64,000 nt of DNA from Prunella strophiata. Taxonomy: Eukaryota; Chordata; Aves; Passeriformes; Prunellidae. The DNA is taken from assembly GCA_036583965.1 (NCBI GenBank), contig JAZBQD010000015.1, positions 27,874,310 through 27,938,309 of the forward strand. The letters run 5' to 3'. A model generated the notes under the pieces. That model saw only the letters and a list, made by a program, of their open reading frames with translations. It was not told the DNA's origin and did not search any database. Every line of letters begins with the position of its first letter. Positions within the stretch are counted from its first letter, which is position 1. Made by a program: the position numbers and the translations under genes. Below are positions 1 through 19,456 of the stretch, in pieces.

Positions 1-142
1 GCAGAAGTGCTTGAACTTACCTTGTGCTTGAACTTAGCAGAAGTCAGAAATACCTTAGAAATCTGAGTAAAGTCAGTGCCTGTTGCAAAATCAAGTATTT
101 TTCTCAAATTTTTTATTTTTGTGTCTATCACTTCAATTTCAG

Positions 143-3100
143 CTAAAAGATATGTTTCCAGGCTTTCGGTTGGCCCTTCCGCCAAAGCGCTGGTTCAAGG
201 ATAATTACAATCCTGACTTCTTGGAAGATCGACAGCTGGGCTTGCAGGCATTCCTCCAGAACCTAGTAGCTCACAAAGATATTGCTAACTGGTAGGTGAT
301 TAACCTTTGCTGGTTCATTTGTGGCTTTTTTTCTGTCCATTCTCCTCTTGTAAAACTCCTGGACTCCAGCAGTGTACCCTGGGTCAGTGTGGTGAGGAAT
401 TTCAGTAACAGCCATGTTCTGCATTTGGTCATTATGTGAATTATTCAGTGTCCTTTTAAATTAGTCCCATCTTAGCATAATAAGAAGTGGAATTGCAGTA
501 TTTTGTACAGGGATTACTAAAAGCTGTAATATTTAAAATGTTAGAATAATCCCATATTTATTCCTGCAACATTACTTTTCTGTGTTCAATGCAGAATTGC
601 TAATACTGTTTATTTATACTAGGTGTGTTAGGCTTTTATAATGTAGACTACCTACACTATTATGCAATAAGTTCTTAAAATGTGTATTAAACTACAGGTT
701 TTTTATTGACATGACATGAAAGGAATTTACAGATTCCTGTACATAATAAAATGTAAACCACAAATTAAGAAAGTCTTAATAGTTTAAAAAATATAACTGT
801 GTTTTAGCCAGAAAAGTGCAAAGATTTCTTTTAACAGTATTTTTTTTTTTTTTGTACAAAGTGGGAGATTCTTCCAAAGCAGGAAAATGAGTAGAATGTA
901 ATTCTGACAAATGAAATGTAAAATAATTTTATTACGGGCCAGAAGAGAATTTAGGTAAGCAACTTGCTAGAGGCAAAGCAGTTAGTTTTAAAACCTTTGC
1001 CAGCATCAGAAATAAAAAAGTTAAGATTGCTATACTAGAGATTCTTTGAGGAATGAGTCTGAGAACCTGTCATCATCTGAAACTTCATTCAAAACAAAGA
1101 GTGAAAAATGTTCTAAAGCAAACCTAATTCACTCGAGACTTTTAAAGGAACAGAGTTTTAAAACTGCCAAGCCGTGGTGTGGGACTGTGAGACCATAGCT
1201 CATAGCTACTTTACTTTCTAGTAGAAGGGGTATTACTACATTTGACATGTTTTTATGAGGCATTCAACTGCTGAGTCTGGAAAATAGCGATTTGTACATC
1301 AGTCTGACTTTGGTACTGCTTGTAGCAAAATAAAAAAAAACCCAAAGTGGTAAGCAGGTAAATAAAAATGATATAATGCCTTCTGTAGAGACAAATACGT
1401 AGTTATCACAGGGCTTGTATGAAGTGGTTAAAAGACAAGGGGAAAAGGATTGATGGAAATTTAGGGGTGGTACCGATGGAATGTCAGATCACAGTTGTGG
1501 ACACTGATGTTCAAGGACATCTTGAAATTATCTGGAGAATGGAATGAACAATGAGATCGCAGACTATTGTAGAAGGATCCTGAGGTACTGAGTGACTAAC
1601 ATAAATTTTTGTGTCTTGAAGTAGAAAGTGGGGAGACAAAGGACAGTTTTATTACTCTCCCAATAGGAGACACATTCCTACATACCACTAGTTTTCTGAA
1701 TCAGTTCAGTACTCAGCATGCTTAGTCAAAAAGTTTCATTGAAATTGTTAGAGGAACTTTAAAAGGGGAAAAAGAAGTTATTGCTCTGGGAATCTGAACT
1801 GTACTTCCACATAGTTCAGTGCTAAAACACAGCATTCCATCTCAAAGGAGGTGTCTGTTAGAGGTACAGAGAAAGCAAGCAAGAACAGAGGAAGCTGCAG
1901 AGAAACTTCCTGCAAGAAGAGTTCTCTTTGGTCTGTTGTCTTAGGTGAGCAAACAAGGCATGTGAAATCATCAAAGGGGAGAGGGAGGGAAGGTGAGTAA
2001 ACAATGTTAATATTTTGATGATTCATAGTCATCCTGGAGTATGTCATGCTGAGTAGCAAAGCTTTGTTGTGAGATGTCAGAGACAATGCTTAAAGGGTTT
2101 AAAAAAGAAATGAGGTTCAACTTACGAGTTTCTGTGTAAGTAGCTATTAAATGTGATTATATGGGTGAGGTATGCAGCTGAGGAGTTTAAAAACTTCCTA
2201 ATAAATAAATTACATAATAATAGGTGTGCTGAAAAGAATCAATCTCATCCCTAAATGTAACTTTTGTTATGCTGCTGGAGACACACTAGTGAATGGAATG
2301 GACTTGCTTGAATAGATCTGAAGTCTTTATGCTTCATATTGTTGCAGTTAGGTCAGCATTTCACCTGACTTGTTTGTATCTTAGTGAGGGAACCATATTG
2401 GACAAAATAGTGTTTGTCATAGTTTAAGGCAAAAAACTCTAAACTGTAACTTTTAGACTGCATTGGTTATCACATACAAAAAGGAATTAAAATGTTTGTG
2501 GAATCAGTTTGTCTTTTGGCTAATTAAGAAATGGTTAACTGAAATGTGGTTTGTAGAACTTTTGTCTGTGTAAGGCTCTGCATGAAGACAAAATTTTTTA
2601 ATAAATTTCATAACCTATTGATATGGTTCTAATGTTTGGATCTGTGGAAGGTCTGAATTCCTCAAGAAGTGATTAGAATGAGGGAGATTTGACCATCTAA
2701 TATATTTACCCACTTACCAGAGAATAAATTTACTGTTAAGGGGAATTAATACTTGTACCTCACATTAGCAGTGATGAGCATTTCACCCTGTTTTCTCCTA
2801 TAAAGCTCACCATTTCCTTCTCCAGTTTTGCAAATGAGTCAAACTGCTTGGGTCAGAGCTAAACCAAAAGAGCCCTTTTTCTTTGGAGATGAGTTTGTTT
2901 TATTTCTCTCTATACTTTATGCACTGTATTGACAGTGGGAAATTTCCCTTCAGGGATAGGAGATCTCATTTGGTATACCTATTTTTTAATAAAACTAGAT
3001 TCACAAAGTATTTTAAAGATAAAATGGAGGATAATATATACAGGTGGCTAAATTTAGAGTTTGTGTTTTATAGACTTGTCATGTTTTATGTTGTATTGAA

Positions 3101-6100
3101 GATTCAGTGAAAGATCAAATTGAAGTCCACCCACAGAGTTATAATGTGGTCAGGAAAATTTCATGTAACTTGTGAAGTGGGAGAAAGAAGTTTAACCTGC
3201 TAAACAGAAGCATCATCAGGCTTTATATAGATTACAGAGCTGCCCTGTTTTCACCTTGTATAAGAGGCTTGGAAGGGAGGAACTCAGCTTGGAGTCAGAG
3301 ATCCCATGTGCTGCACTGGCCCTTGCTGCCCTCCCTAATGCTGGCACTGCTCCTCCCTGGAGAGGGATGTCAGCCAGCACATGTGTACAGCAAGCTCTGT
3401 CACAGGACAGAAAAGATCCCTGTGGTACTCTAAAGGCAGAATCTTCCATTCATGAAGTGAAAGGAAGTGTAACACATGGAGAGGAGAGCAGGGTCAGAGC
3501 AGACTCTCAGAGCAAAGCTAGGCTGCAAATAAATGTTCATGCCATCAGGTGCCTATTTAGGTAAAGAAACCACAAAGTAAATGTTCAGTGTATTTTAGAT
3601 AAATGTTCTTTAGAGTCTTTTTAAAACTAAAAGTGATAGTATAATGAATGATTAGTGTTTGAAGAAATTTCTCTTCATTTTGCTTGCCACACCTGAAGCT
3701 GGTTGATTAGGATGATAGCTGGATGGAAGTTTCCTTTCTTTGTGAAAACCTCAAATGCAGACAATGAGTGGAAAACAGAAAATTACTGCCTTTTGCCCTC
3801 ACCTTTTCCATGGGACCCAGGTCTTTCCCAGGAGGAAAAGACAGGAAATTTATTTCGGATTCACATTTTTCATTTTTGTGCACTCATTGCAGTAGGAAAT
3901 TATTTAAAGATTTACAGTAGTGAGTGCAAGCACAGCATTGCTCCTAAGTTACTGCTTGCTAATTAATTGTGAATAGTGTTCTGATTTGAGGTTATTTGAA
4001 GAAGAATGAATACAACTGAGCAGGAAAGTCTTAAAAAAGTGGCTGAAGGGACATGTTTGGAGATGTTTAGGAGTTCTGTGAAAAGCAATCTAAATTTGGA
4101 AGACAGAATGAGACAGATGCTTGAAATACTCTGTAGTAAGCCACAGAATTACACCTACTTCCTTCTTCTGGCCTTTGCAAAACAACACACAGAGGGGGAT
4201 GGCAACTGTTACACAAATCCAAATGGAATGCTTTAGTTTGAAATGTGTATTCAGAGATGGCTTTGTAGTAGATCCATGGCACATTGCTTTCTATTATTTT
4301 ATAACTTACTATTTGTATAAAAATATACACTATTTATAAAAATTACATGATGTGTATATGTCAATGGATTATGATCTTTGCAAAATGGAGACAGGTGAAC
4401 ATGTTTCAGTATTCATGCTTAAATTCCCTGATACTACTTGAAGGGATCTGCATATGGATTTTAACAGCATACTTTGCATCCATCGTATAATATTAATTTT
4501 ATAATACTTTTCTTTCTCCAGGAGAATTTTTCAAACCTCTTCAATACCAAAGTGATAAACTTGCCAACTGTCATGTAGCAACAAATTCTATGAAAACTTT
4601 GAAAAACCATGTTCTGAAATTGCTTACTCATCCTCATAAGTTACATTCTAAATACTGTCCCTGGTCAACACATAGAACTGAGACTTAATAGTTTGTTAAC
4701 CATTTATTTGTTAATTGTTATGAATACTTGAGAGTAAATTTGAGGATGTAAATTTTGTGTCACTTAAAGAAATACCTCCATTGTGTGATAATTTTAAGTG
4801 TTGTTGCTGGTTTTGTACTTCCAGTAATTCACTTTCTTTTATTTGGTAAAGCCTTGCAGTGAGAGAATTTCTTTGTCTGGATGATCCTCCGGGTCCTTTT
4901 GACAGTCTAGAAGAGAGCAGGGTAAGTGTTAAGTAGTAGGATAGGAACAGAGTGCATAAAGCAGGTGTTTTTAGAATATTGTTAGTTCTGCTTAATGATA
5001 CAGAATGAAACACTTCTGTTTCTGTTCTTTCACAAAAATCACAAAAGGATGTGTTTCTAGAATGGGCATAGTCTGATAATTGGTGCACATTGATCGTCTT
5101 TGACTGCTGTACTTCATCCCTGTCCCAAAATAGATCTTCTTTTTTGCCTTTTATGAGCCATGGATGAAGTTTGTTTTTCAAAAGTGACTACTTATATAAG
5201 GCACCTACTGATTATAAGGAGAAGTTTTACAAGTTTATATTCAGCACATCAGTACTTATACCTTAGACTTCAGGTCTTTCAGGGAAATGTTTCTTGCTAT
5301 AAAATCACAGAATCATAGAATAGTTTGGGTTGGAAGGAGCCCTAAAGATCACCTACTTCCAACATCCCTGTCAAGGGAAGGGCTGCCTTCTCATGCAATG
5401 AATGCAGTTAAATGATTAATTCTCACCACCAAAAATAGTGTTCTTGCAGAAAACTAAGTAGTGTTGTAAGCCAGCAGCCTTTCAACATGCATATGAGCAC
5501 ACTGAACAAATAATACTGTGCTGCAGTCTGTTTTCTTAGAAATAAGTTTTACTGACATGCAGAGCTGTATCAAGGTTGTCTAGAGCAGATGATCTTAGTT
5601 TTCTTGCTTTGTAGGATAACTGTATTTTTGAATTGTACATACATTGTTAGTCTTGCAGAAATTATGAATGTTAAATGATGCTTGTTCAACTAAATTTATA
5701 TTTGCCAGTTTTTATATGTTTGTAGAATTGCCTTGGTTCTTGCTACATTACTATGTGCATGTAAAGATTCAGTATGTTTTTGTGTCACAAGCTCATATTT
5801 AAATTTCTGTACAATCCCTTTTCATCACATATTTAAGCTGATGATTTTTTTTTTAAATTGCCATAATTATTTGTTCAGATAATTTAAAAAATGTAAGTGT
5901 CTTCTTCATTGAAATTTCAGTCATGCATGCTGTGGTGAAATCTGTGTTATTCTTCCACTGGAATTTAATCAAACATTAAAACAGCTGTGCTGTTGCAATT
6001 TTAGCTATTACCCATTTCTGTGAAGTTGTTGAGACAGCTGTTACAAAATTCTCCAAGAGATACCACACCTTATTTATAGAGTGACTGAGGTTGGAAGGGA

Positions 6101-9100
6101 CTTCTTGAGATGATATATTCCAGCCCTCCTGGCTCAAGTAAGGTCAGCTACTGCAGGTTGCTCAGGTCCGTGTCCAGTCAGGTTTTTAATGTTCTACAGG
6201 GGAGACTTCACAGCCTTTCTGCCCAGCCTGCTCTGGTAGCTGACCACCAGCACAGTAAAAAGGTGCAACCTCTCAGGTCCCATGGACATCAGTATGTCCA
6301 CTTTGTTTTAAGTGCTCCCTGATCTGGTCTTCCCTCACTGCAGGTGACTTTGTCTTGACCTTCCTTTCTGGCTGCAGGGAAGAAATTACTCAAGGCTGTT
6401 TTTTCCAATCAACACAAGAAGTCCATGGTTTCCCATCTTTCTTTTGTTGATGATGTAGAATTCTTTTTTTGTTTCTTTTCACATGCCTTGCCAGATTCAG
6501 CTCCAGCTTGTCCTTCCCTTTCATAATCCTGTCCCTGTAAGATTAGACAGCAGCCTTACATTCCTCCTGTGCCATCTCTCCATGCTTTCACCCTTAGTAG
6601 AATTGCTTTTTATATCTGAGCTCAGGAGACCCTTGCTTATCCACAGAGACCACCTGCAACCTTTGCTTGACTTTCTACTTGTTGACCTGTACTTACTGAC
6701 CTTGCAGGTGGTGATCCTTAAATGTCAACTAGCTCTCCTGGACTGCTCTTTGCTCCAGGGTGTTTTCCCATGGATTCATTTTTCCAAGCAGGTTTCTGAA
6801 GAGATGTGAAGTCTGCTCAGCCTGAAGTCCATGGTTGTGCTCATGCTTTTTGTCTTGCTTCTAACTGTTAGAAGACAATCCTAAACTCCTGCATACTAAA
6901 AGCATCTATATCCATCCCTTACTGTTTGTTGCTTTTTTTTTTCTTTCCTTATACAGGAAAAGTACCAAGGTTCATGCACCCATTCTTGGAGTTCATTTTT
7001 AAAGATATCTCAAAACTTATTTCTGTTTTGCCTTTCTATTGCCATCCAAATCAATTCTATTGCAGATGGAGATGAGTTTTTCCCAAAGGCTTTATTCAGT
7101 TCTCAGAACAATGAAACAGTTTTCAACAGTTGTGCATTTTTATCTATTTTGTGTATAGGGAAATTTCCATGTGCATACATCTAAAGGTTGAAATAATAAA
7201 CTTAATAATATTCTTAAGGAAATCATGTCCAATTTTTAATTAGGGTATCAGCAACCTTGAATATTTTTACCAAGAGCAGAAAAATTTATTTAATTGGCTT
7301 GGCTGAAGTGGGATGACTGCTTAACCAGAGTGATAGCTAAAGCAATCACTGCAAATGCTGTGTCAAGAGAGAGTTGCATGATATGTGCTCTTGGCTGTAG
7401 TAGACATGAATGAAGCTATGGCTTAACTCATGACTGGTCTTCAAGTGCCTGTCAACAAAGATAAATTTGCTATCTGAGTCAGTAAAATAAATTAAAATTC
7501 CATGGAAAAATATGGTTATTGAATTGAAAACTTCTCATTTGTTTGTGTTGTACAATAACAGGAAAACTTAACATTTTAAAGATCATGAGTCTGCTTCAGT
7601 TAAAGCAAGGGATAGTATATTCTTGATGTTTGTAGCCTGTTTTAAAACCTTAGGACAAACAGTATCTTAACAGCATTGTTCTTAATCAGGCTCATATAAA
7701 ATGTTTATATTCAGCAGACTCTGAGTTAGTGGTTAGTTGCAGGTAATATTAAGCCAAGAAAGCCTCCCACGTGGGGCTCTTATTTATAGAGCACATGTAA
7801 ATTATTAAATCAGAGTAGCACATTACTGTTGGAAGACTTGTGCTTTCCAGTAACAGATGAGGAGGCTCTGTGCCAGCTCTTCTGTCACTTCCTGCATTCA
7901 GAGGATGTTGCATTAGACACGGGCTCTTCACCTTGGGTTTTGAGATTGCTCACTGACAGATCCATCAGGCTGTGTGAGACATACATGTCATGCTCAGCAG
8001 AGGAGCTCAGTGTATTTGTCATGGCTGAGCATCCTATTAAACTTCTTCAAAATATTTTTTTACTGGTCTTCTGATTGTTATGATTTCATATTTGTAGCAG
8101 GTGTTTGGTATAGAACTGTATAGCTTTGTCTTTATCCTGGGTAAGGAAAGACAATGTACTTAATCTAAATATTCCTTGCATCATGGGAATATATAGATAA
8201 TTTGAAACTGACTTTCAAGTCACATGGAAACAAAACATATGATGAGAAAAGGAAGCAGGGAGTTCAGTTTTTGTTCCATATAGGCAAAAAGGTTCAAACT
8301 CAGGAACTACTCTTCTGGTGCCTCTCTTGTTGTGAACAACAAACGATATTGATGGTGGTCACATGAGTGACACTGAAAATGGAGGCAAGCATCAGCACTT
8401 TGTTACCCTGCAGTAAAAATCATACCTTTATCTCTGTGAATTCCTACAGACAGCAACACTGACTCCTTCCTCTCTCCACAGCTGGCCAACCCACTCTTTT
8501 ATGACACACATCCCTATTGGACACAGCTGTGACCTTTTAAGAGCAAGGCTGCTTCCACTCTTTGGTAATTAGTACAGCTGCAACTCATCAGGGCGAGGTT
8601 GCCCACAGCACCATCTCCATTCTCCTACAATCCATTCTCCCACATGATATGATTAAGTATTTGCATTGCAGTTTAGCATAATAAATTCATCATTCAAAGT
8701 AAAGCAGCATTATTAAGATAAGATTTTTTTTTTTTAATTTTATAGTAATCAATCTGAAGACAGAGCTATAATACTGTTACAGGTTGATATTTCTAAGAGA
8801 AAAGTCAATAAAGGCAGTTCACTGTAGTTAAATTGAAGATACTCTTAAATTTGTCTTTTAGGCTTTCTGTGAAACTCTGGAGGAAACAAATTATCGCCTA
8901 CAAAAAGAACTGCTTGAAAAACAAAGGGAGGTTGAATCACTGAAGAAATTATTAACTGAAAAGCAACTTCATATCGATGCTGTTGAAAGAAGAATTAGGT
9001 ATGTAGAAATTCTAAGGGCTTTAGGAGGTTATCTCCATGAAAGCATTTTCTCTGTCTAGTCACAAGCACCAGCTTTAGCTGTATCTTGAAAACCACTTTC

Positions 9101-12100
9101 CCTACATAACCACATATAAAGCAATATTTTCAGTAAGCTCTTTCTCATGTGCTCTCTAAAAGCTGTTTAGTACCAATGACTGAGAAACTTGTCCTATCTT
9201 TTCCCTCTAAAGTAACTGTGATTGTTTCCTAATCCTTTAAGTCCTGTAAAGATAGAGCAAGATTTTGTTCTGCTTTTGAAATGTTGAAAATGTGAAATGC
9301 CCTGCTAGAGATGAGTGGGAAAATTGCTTTGAGTTATAAAATTCTGTCTGTACTCAAAGCTTTGACAGGGTGTCGTGACCAAGCAGTTATATATCTGTAA
9401 GTAATTTGTTTAATTTTGTTCTGAATTGCTTGGAATGAGATGCTGCAGGTATATTTAAATAGCATGGGAAATTGTCCACTTAAACCCAAGGAAAAGAGTA
9501 CCTGTCTGCTAAATTCTATAGCAGGAGCCAAGCAATTGATGTTGTGCTATCCAGTGTCCCATTAGAGCTGCTGAATCAGTATTGCAGCATTTCCTTAGCA
9601 AAAGAGTGAATTCCTATGGTCCCATTAGAACTTCATAGAATCATAGAATTATTTAGGAACCTTAAAGGTCATCTAGTTTCTGCTAGACCAGGTAGTTCAA
9701 GGCCCCATCCAGCCTAGCCTCAAACACTTTCAGGGATAGAGCAGTCACTTCTCTGGGAAACCTGTTCCAGTGCCTCCCACCCTCACAGTTTCTTCCTTAC
9801 ATGAAATCAGACAAAAAAACATCCCCTCTGCATTTGTGTCAGATCAGGGGCAGTGAAGAAATTAAAAAAAAAAAAAATTAAAAATAACTTTTATTTTAAT
9901 ACTGAATGGGTTGCTGAGTCCAGCATGTCTAGGTTGACTGACAAAGCACACCTTAAAATGTTCTAGTGAACTACCTTTGGAAATGCTTTAAATGGAATTA
10001 TTGAGGCTGACTGAAAATTCTGATCAGAATACCATATTCTGTTTGTTGCTTACTCCTGAAGGCAAGTAATTACATTTGGGAGATGCTTCCCCTGTTTGAT
10101 AAGAAAGTTATGACATGCTGCTGGCTTAACAGTGGTACAGTCAGGAAAAGTTAAATAACTTGCATTTGGCTAAAACATCATAATAGGAAATTCTGTGTGA
10201 CAAAAAATAAAAAGGCATGAATAGCAAAAAGGGACTTGATATTTTAGTGTTTTCCCTAAAGATAGATTATGTTTTTTAAATACTCAAACAAACTGCTAGT
10301 TTCCCAGACACATAAAATTAGTGAAAGTCAGCCACGTAGTGTCTGAAGTCTTGATAAAAAATAACTTCTGTGACTTTTGGATGTAAAAATGAAAAAGACC
10401 TCAAGTTTTTTTGGTAAAGAACTTCAGCTTGTCTGATGGTACATGAACACAAAAGAAATGTGTCTGTCTTTGGCCTTGTTGAAGTAGAATTTTTATTTGA
10501 TGGCCCAACAAGAATTAATCATCTTATGCCTTCACTGCTCTAAGGACCAGGTGCCTACAATGGATGTGAGGCAGAAGGGGACAGCTGGACAAGTCCTGAG
10601 ACTTGCAGGATTATTATTATATTATTGCTGGATTTGGCTCAAACATAGGCTGGTAGTCATGTTACAGAATGCTGCTAAGGCTTTACATAAAATGCAGTGC
10701 ATTAAAACAAAATAATAACAGTAGTCAGAGCTAATTTTAAAAGGGAAAGAAATACAGTAGTATCACTTTAAACACAAAATGGATCACAAGCTTTTGTTTC
10801 CAATTCAAGTCACAGCTTTCAGTGCTAAATTGATGTATGTTTTCCACATAGACAAATGGTTTGGAAAAAAGTATTTCTTTGGTCAATCTACATGGCCATA
10901 TTCCCATTTGTAGCCAAGCTAGCTGGACCATTATCTTGTGTTGACATTAAGAAAAAAATGTCTTTATCACTAATGGAAAAATGTATTGCTTTGAAACTTA
11001 GTGTGTGGTTTTGTAAAGTTAGAGTGAGAAACTGGAGAAACTACTGAAGAAATCTTCTTGTCATCCTCCTGTCTTCCTTTTGACTATATTTTGGTTTAAT
11101 CCTTCTGCTGTTCAGGCCAAATGTGTGTGGCTTAGTCTGAATGTAGTTTTTTACCTTAAGTCATACACACTTCTCTGGGACTTGAATTTTGTGAAGTTAC
11201 TAATTTGTCATACAACCAGAGAATGATAAAATGGCCTGGGTTGGAAGGGACCTGAAAGATCATCTAATTCCAAACCCCCTGTCGTGAACAAGGACACCTT
11301 CCACTAGACCAGATTGCTCAGAGCTCCACCCAGCCTGGCCTTGAGCACTTCAAGGGATGAGGCATCCACAACTTCTCTGGGCAACCCGTTCCAGTGCCTC
11401 AGCACCATGACAATAAAGATTTTTTCCCTAATATCCAATCTAAACCTACCCTCTTTCAGTTTGAAGCCATTCTCCCTTGGGGGAACAGTCCAGTCACTAT
11501 AGGCTCTTGTAAAAAGTTTCTCTGCATCTTTCTTTTAGGTTCCCTTCAGGTACTGGTAGGTCACAGTTAGGTCACCCCAAAGCCTTCTCTTTTCCAGGCT
11601 GAACAATCCCAGTTCTCTGAGCCTTTCCTCATAGGAAAGGTGCTCCATCCCTCTAATCATCTTGGTGGCCCAGAGATTTAGAGGACTGAATTTAGTTTAG
11701 GAATAAGCAGCTGGAGCAAATAAACTGTTTAAATAGTTATCCAGTGCAAGCCCTGCCATCTCTGCACTAGTCAAAGAAATGGGGCGTGCAGGAGTGAGAT
11801 TGAAAGGTTACTTTCAATCTTTTTGCAGAAACTGCCACGGTTAAAATGAAACAAACAGTTCTTCAGTGACAAATGTTTGCTGTATGGATTGGTGGTACTC
11901 TGTTCTTATCTGTTGTAGGGATTTATCTTTAGGAAAAATGACTCGTCAGATGTCAGGAGAAGAAAGTGAGTGCAGTGGTGAGGTGGAGTCTTCTGCAGTA
12001 GAAGCAGACCAGGGTACCCTGGGTGAGGACAGCTGGTAAATACTATTATTTTACTTGTATTTTAGTTATTCTTAAAGTATGTGTTTTGAAATGTTTGATC

Positions 12101-12404
12101 TTGCATTAATTCTGCAGCAGCTGAGAAATTCAGCATTTTACTTCACCTCTCTGCTGCATAAAGGCCCTCAGGATAGATAATTTTAGTTCTGGGATAAGCT
12201 GATAAGTTAAAAAAGCTTTGTCACTGTTTTGTGGATTGTCTGCAGAAAATGGCTATAGAAAATCATACCAGTTTCCACTTATTGATCTGTCTTTGCAGCT
12301 CAGACAAAGAGAACCATGAGCCATGCTGGAGTGGCTCTTTGGCTGGAAATTCTGTCCCAGAAATTGAAGTTGCTGAAGTAGCCTACACCACGGATGAAGA
12401 GTAG
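143..12404 (+). CDS. SNX16: Sorting nexin-16, 3' part of the gene (last five coding exons)
   Basis: Coding exons are 143-291, 4852-4921, 8862-8998, 11919-12035 and 12299-12404 (stop TAG 12402-12404). All have AG acceptors and GT donors, and the phases join without a break to give 192 residues of a protein that is about 340 in mammals; the upstream exons lie outside the window. The first exon encodes the end of the PX domain, including the PPK element (L-A-L-P-P-K-R-W) and the [10 protein letters not shown] helix. The second carries [12 protein letters not shown]. The third is a Glu/Lys/Leu-rich coiled coil ([10 protein letters not shown]). The last two are acidic and variable, ending [15 protein letters not shown]16 binds PI3P on endosomes through the PX domain and self-associates through the coiled coil in receptor trafficking. 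Identification rests on near-identity to the remembered vertebrate protein. The introns carry CR1 relics but no other gene. Confidence 0.95.
5303..5388 (-). repeat. CR1 LINE fragment (3' end, antisense) in SNX16 intron
   Basis: The segment opens with the reverse complement of the CR1 tail (CACAGAATCATAGAATAG), then the 'TTGGAAGGAGCCCTAAAGATCA' block of avian CR1 in degraded form, and breaks off after about 85 bases. Confidence 0.85.
6075..6350 (-). repeat. Degraded CR1 LINE fragment (antisense) in SNX16 intron
   Basis: The 'TGAGGTTGGAAGGGACTTCT' start is followed by CR1-like text (GGTTGCTCAGGTCCGTGTCC; TTCACAGCCTTTCTGCCCAG; CTGCTCTGGTAGCTGACCACC). It is much diverged, so this is an old copy. 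The sequence to about 6.8 kb is pyrimidine-rich with fairly few CpGs and may be an older extension of the repeat, but I could not place it. Confidence 0.65.
9633..9880 (-). repeat. CR1 LINE 3' fragment (antisense) in SNX16 intron
   Basis: It starts with TCATAGAATCATAGAATTAT, the inverted CR1 microsatellite tail. It continues with recognisable CR1 blocks (AAGGTCATCTAGTT, CATCCAGCCTAGCCT, AACCTGTTCCAGTGCCTCCC) and ends near an A-rich stretch at about 9861-9890. Confidence 0.88.
11212..11680 (-). repeat. CR1 LINE 3' fragment (antisense), about 470 bp
   Basis: This is the best-preserved CR1 copy in the window. It carries GGGTTGGAAGGGACCTGAAA, CACAACTTCTCTGGGCAACC, CTTTCAGTTTGAAGCCATTC and CTTCTCTTTTCCAGGCTGAA in consensus order, then stops near GGTGGCCCAGAG. 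It lies about 240 bp upstream of a SNX16 coding exon. Confidence 0.92.
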
Positions 12405-14110
12405 CTGAGCAGCAGCGGCTGTTACCTGGGAAAGGTTCATGTTAAGGGTGTATCTGTGGGTAGGATCATAGAGTAGCTGTGAAGAACTCACAGCAAAGAG
12501 CAAGAATGCACATATTGAATGTTTACATAAATCCTTACAAATTATTAATGTAAGAAATATATCCAGTGCTGCTTTGATTTCAGTTTTTATCTAGCCTTTA
12601 TATATTTAATATATTGAAGTCTAATAAGGGCTAAAATCAGCTAAAGTTTAGATAGTGTATATACACAATTTGGCTGACTTTCCTAGCAGAATGACAAAAG
12701 TTTCATATTAAGTCATGGAACACATCTAACTCATATGTCATATATTGCCACTGTTGTGACACATTTGATGTGTTCATCTGTTTGGTATTTGTGTTTTCTT
12801 ATAGCCATAAAATAATGCTTGCTGAAGTAAAAATGGACTCATTGGTGTATAGGAATGGAGAATGTGTTGGTTTTAAATTCTAAAGTTGAAGAAAGTTTCT
12901 CTGGAAGTTTTATGCAATGCAATAGGAAAACTTCCAGTAGCAAGAGAAAAGTAGTTACAAAATGGAATCATAGTTGGACATTGTAAAATGGTCATTTTTG
13001 CTGAAAGAACTGATCTGAGACCCCCAAAACACTGTGTATTTTCATCCCAAGATAGCATGCTGTAATACTTTTTGTTCAGTAATGCTGCTTTGGAAATCTG
13101 GGATACCTTTGTTATATACATGTAACATGTAACAACAAAATCTGTAAATTTGCCTTTTACTCAGAACACTACCTCTTACCACCTTGCTAATGCATTCATG
13201 TTTGTTTAAAAATATTCCAGATTATATGGAGGCTATTGAAAGACTTGTAAAGAAGCCATATTTTTTCCTGCACAGTTCATAACTAGATTGAATCTAGTCT
13301 CAGTGTATTTTTGTTTCAATATATTGTACACATGGGGAATGTTGGTACCTGTGTTGTATAGCCTATTTTTCAAAATGTATTATGACAGGAGATGCACTTT
13401 ATAATTAAGACTCCATTGTGCCAAGTTCAGTTGGCTAATTGGTTGAGAAATGGGAGTTGCAGGGAGAGGATTATGTAGTGCCTTTTTGTATTTTACTTGT
13501 TCATTACTGCAGAATTTTGTTACAGTGCTCTGGATCAGTTCTGTGGAATCTTTGATAAAGCATTTTTCTGTTCTTCACTTATTTACTGAAAGTGCCTTGT
13601 TTTATTATGCTTTTCCAATAGAAAGAATGCTGTTTTGTTATATTTTTTTTTTTTGCCCTATACCACCCACATCGTTGTTTAATGTTGTCAATATGCAGTG
13701 TCTTTGTGCTGGAGTTTTCAAAGGGAGCTTTGTACTTCAGGCTATGCATACAATGACCTTTATGCAGAACTGTATAAACCTTCCTAGTGAAATAAAACTA
13801 TGGACAAAACACCTGTCTTCTTTTTTGCATTGTAGAAAAAACCAAACATTTAATGGCTTGTCAAGTAGAAGGATAAAACACTGCTAGAATGAGACATTTC
13901 TTACCTCAGAGATTTCCTGCACTTACTCAGCCTTGGTCTGAATCCTATTTTTACCAAAAATTGTCTGCATGAAAATGAATGAGAATGCTGTGACACCAGA
14001 AACCTTACTGTACTTCTGTTGAAGGTAAAAGTAAAAAAGCATCTGATTTTTTTTTTTTTTTAATATCCTACATAAATCCTTATAGATGTTGAGTGAACTC
14101 TAAATAAAGT
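12405..14110 (+). other. SNX16: SNX16 3' untranslated region with candidate poly(A) signals
   Basis: AT-rich sequence follows the SNX16 stop codon. AATAAA hexamers occur at 13791-13796 and 14103-14108 and are the best candidate poly(A) signals. A 145-codon open frame lies here, but it resembles no protein I know and is treated as chance. The real end of the transcript cannot be fixed from sequence alone. Confidence 0.5.

Positions 14111-19456
<5,346 letters not shown>

Noticed and set aside
4711..5181. 156-codon minus-strand open frame
   Set aside because: It is the antisense shadow of the SNX16 exon at 4852-4921 and its introns.
13450..13887. 145-codon open frame after SNX16
   Set aside because: It lies in the AT-rich 3' UTR, has no known relatives, and is rich in Phe/Leu/Cys as expected of T-rich DNA.
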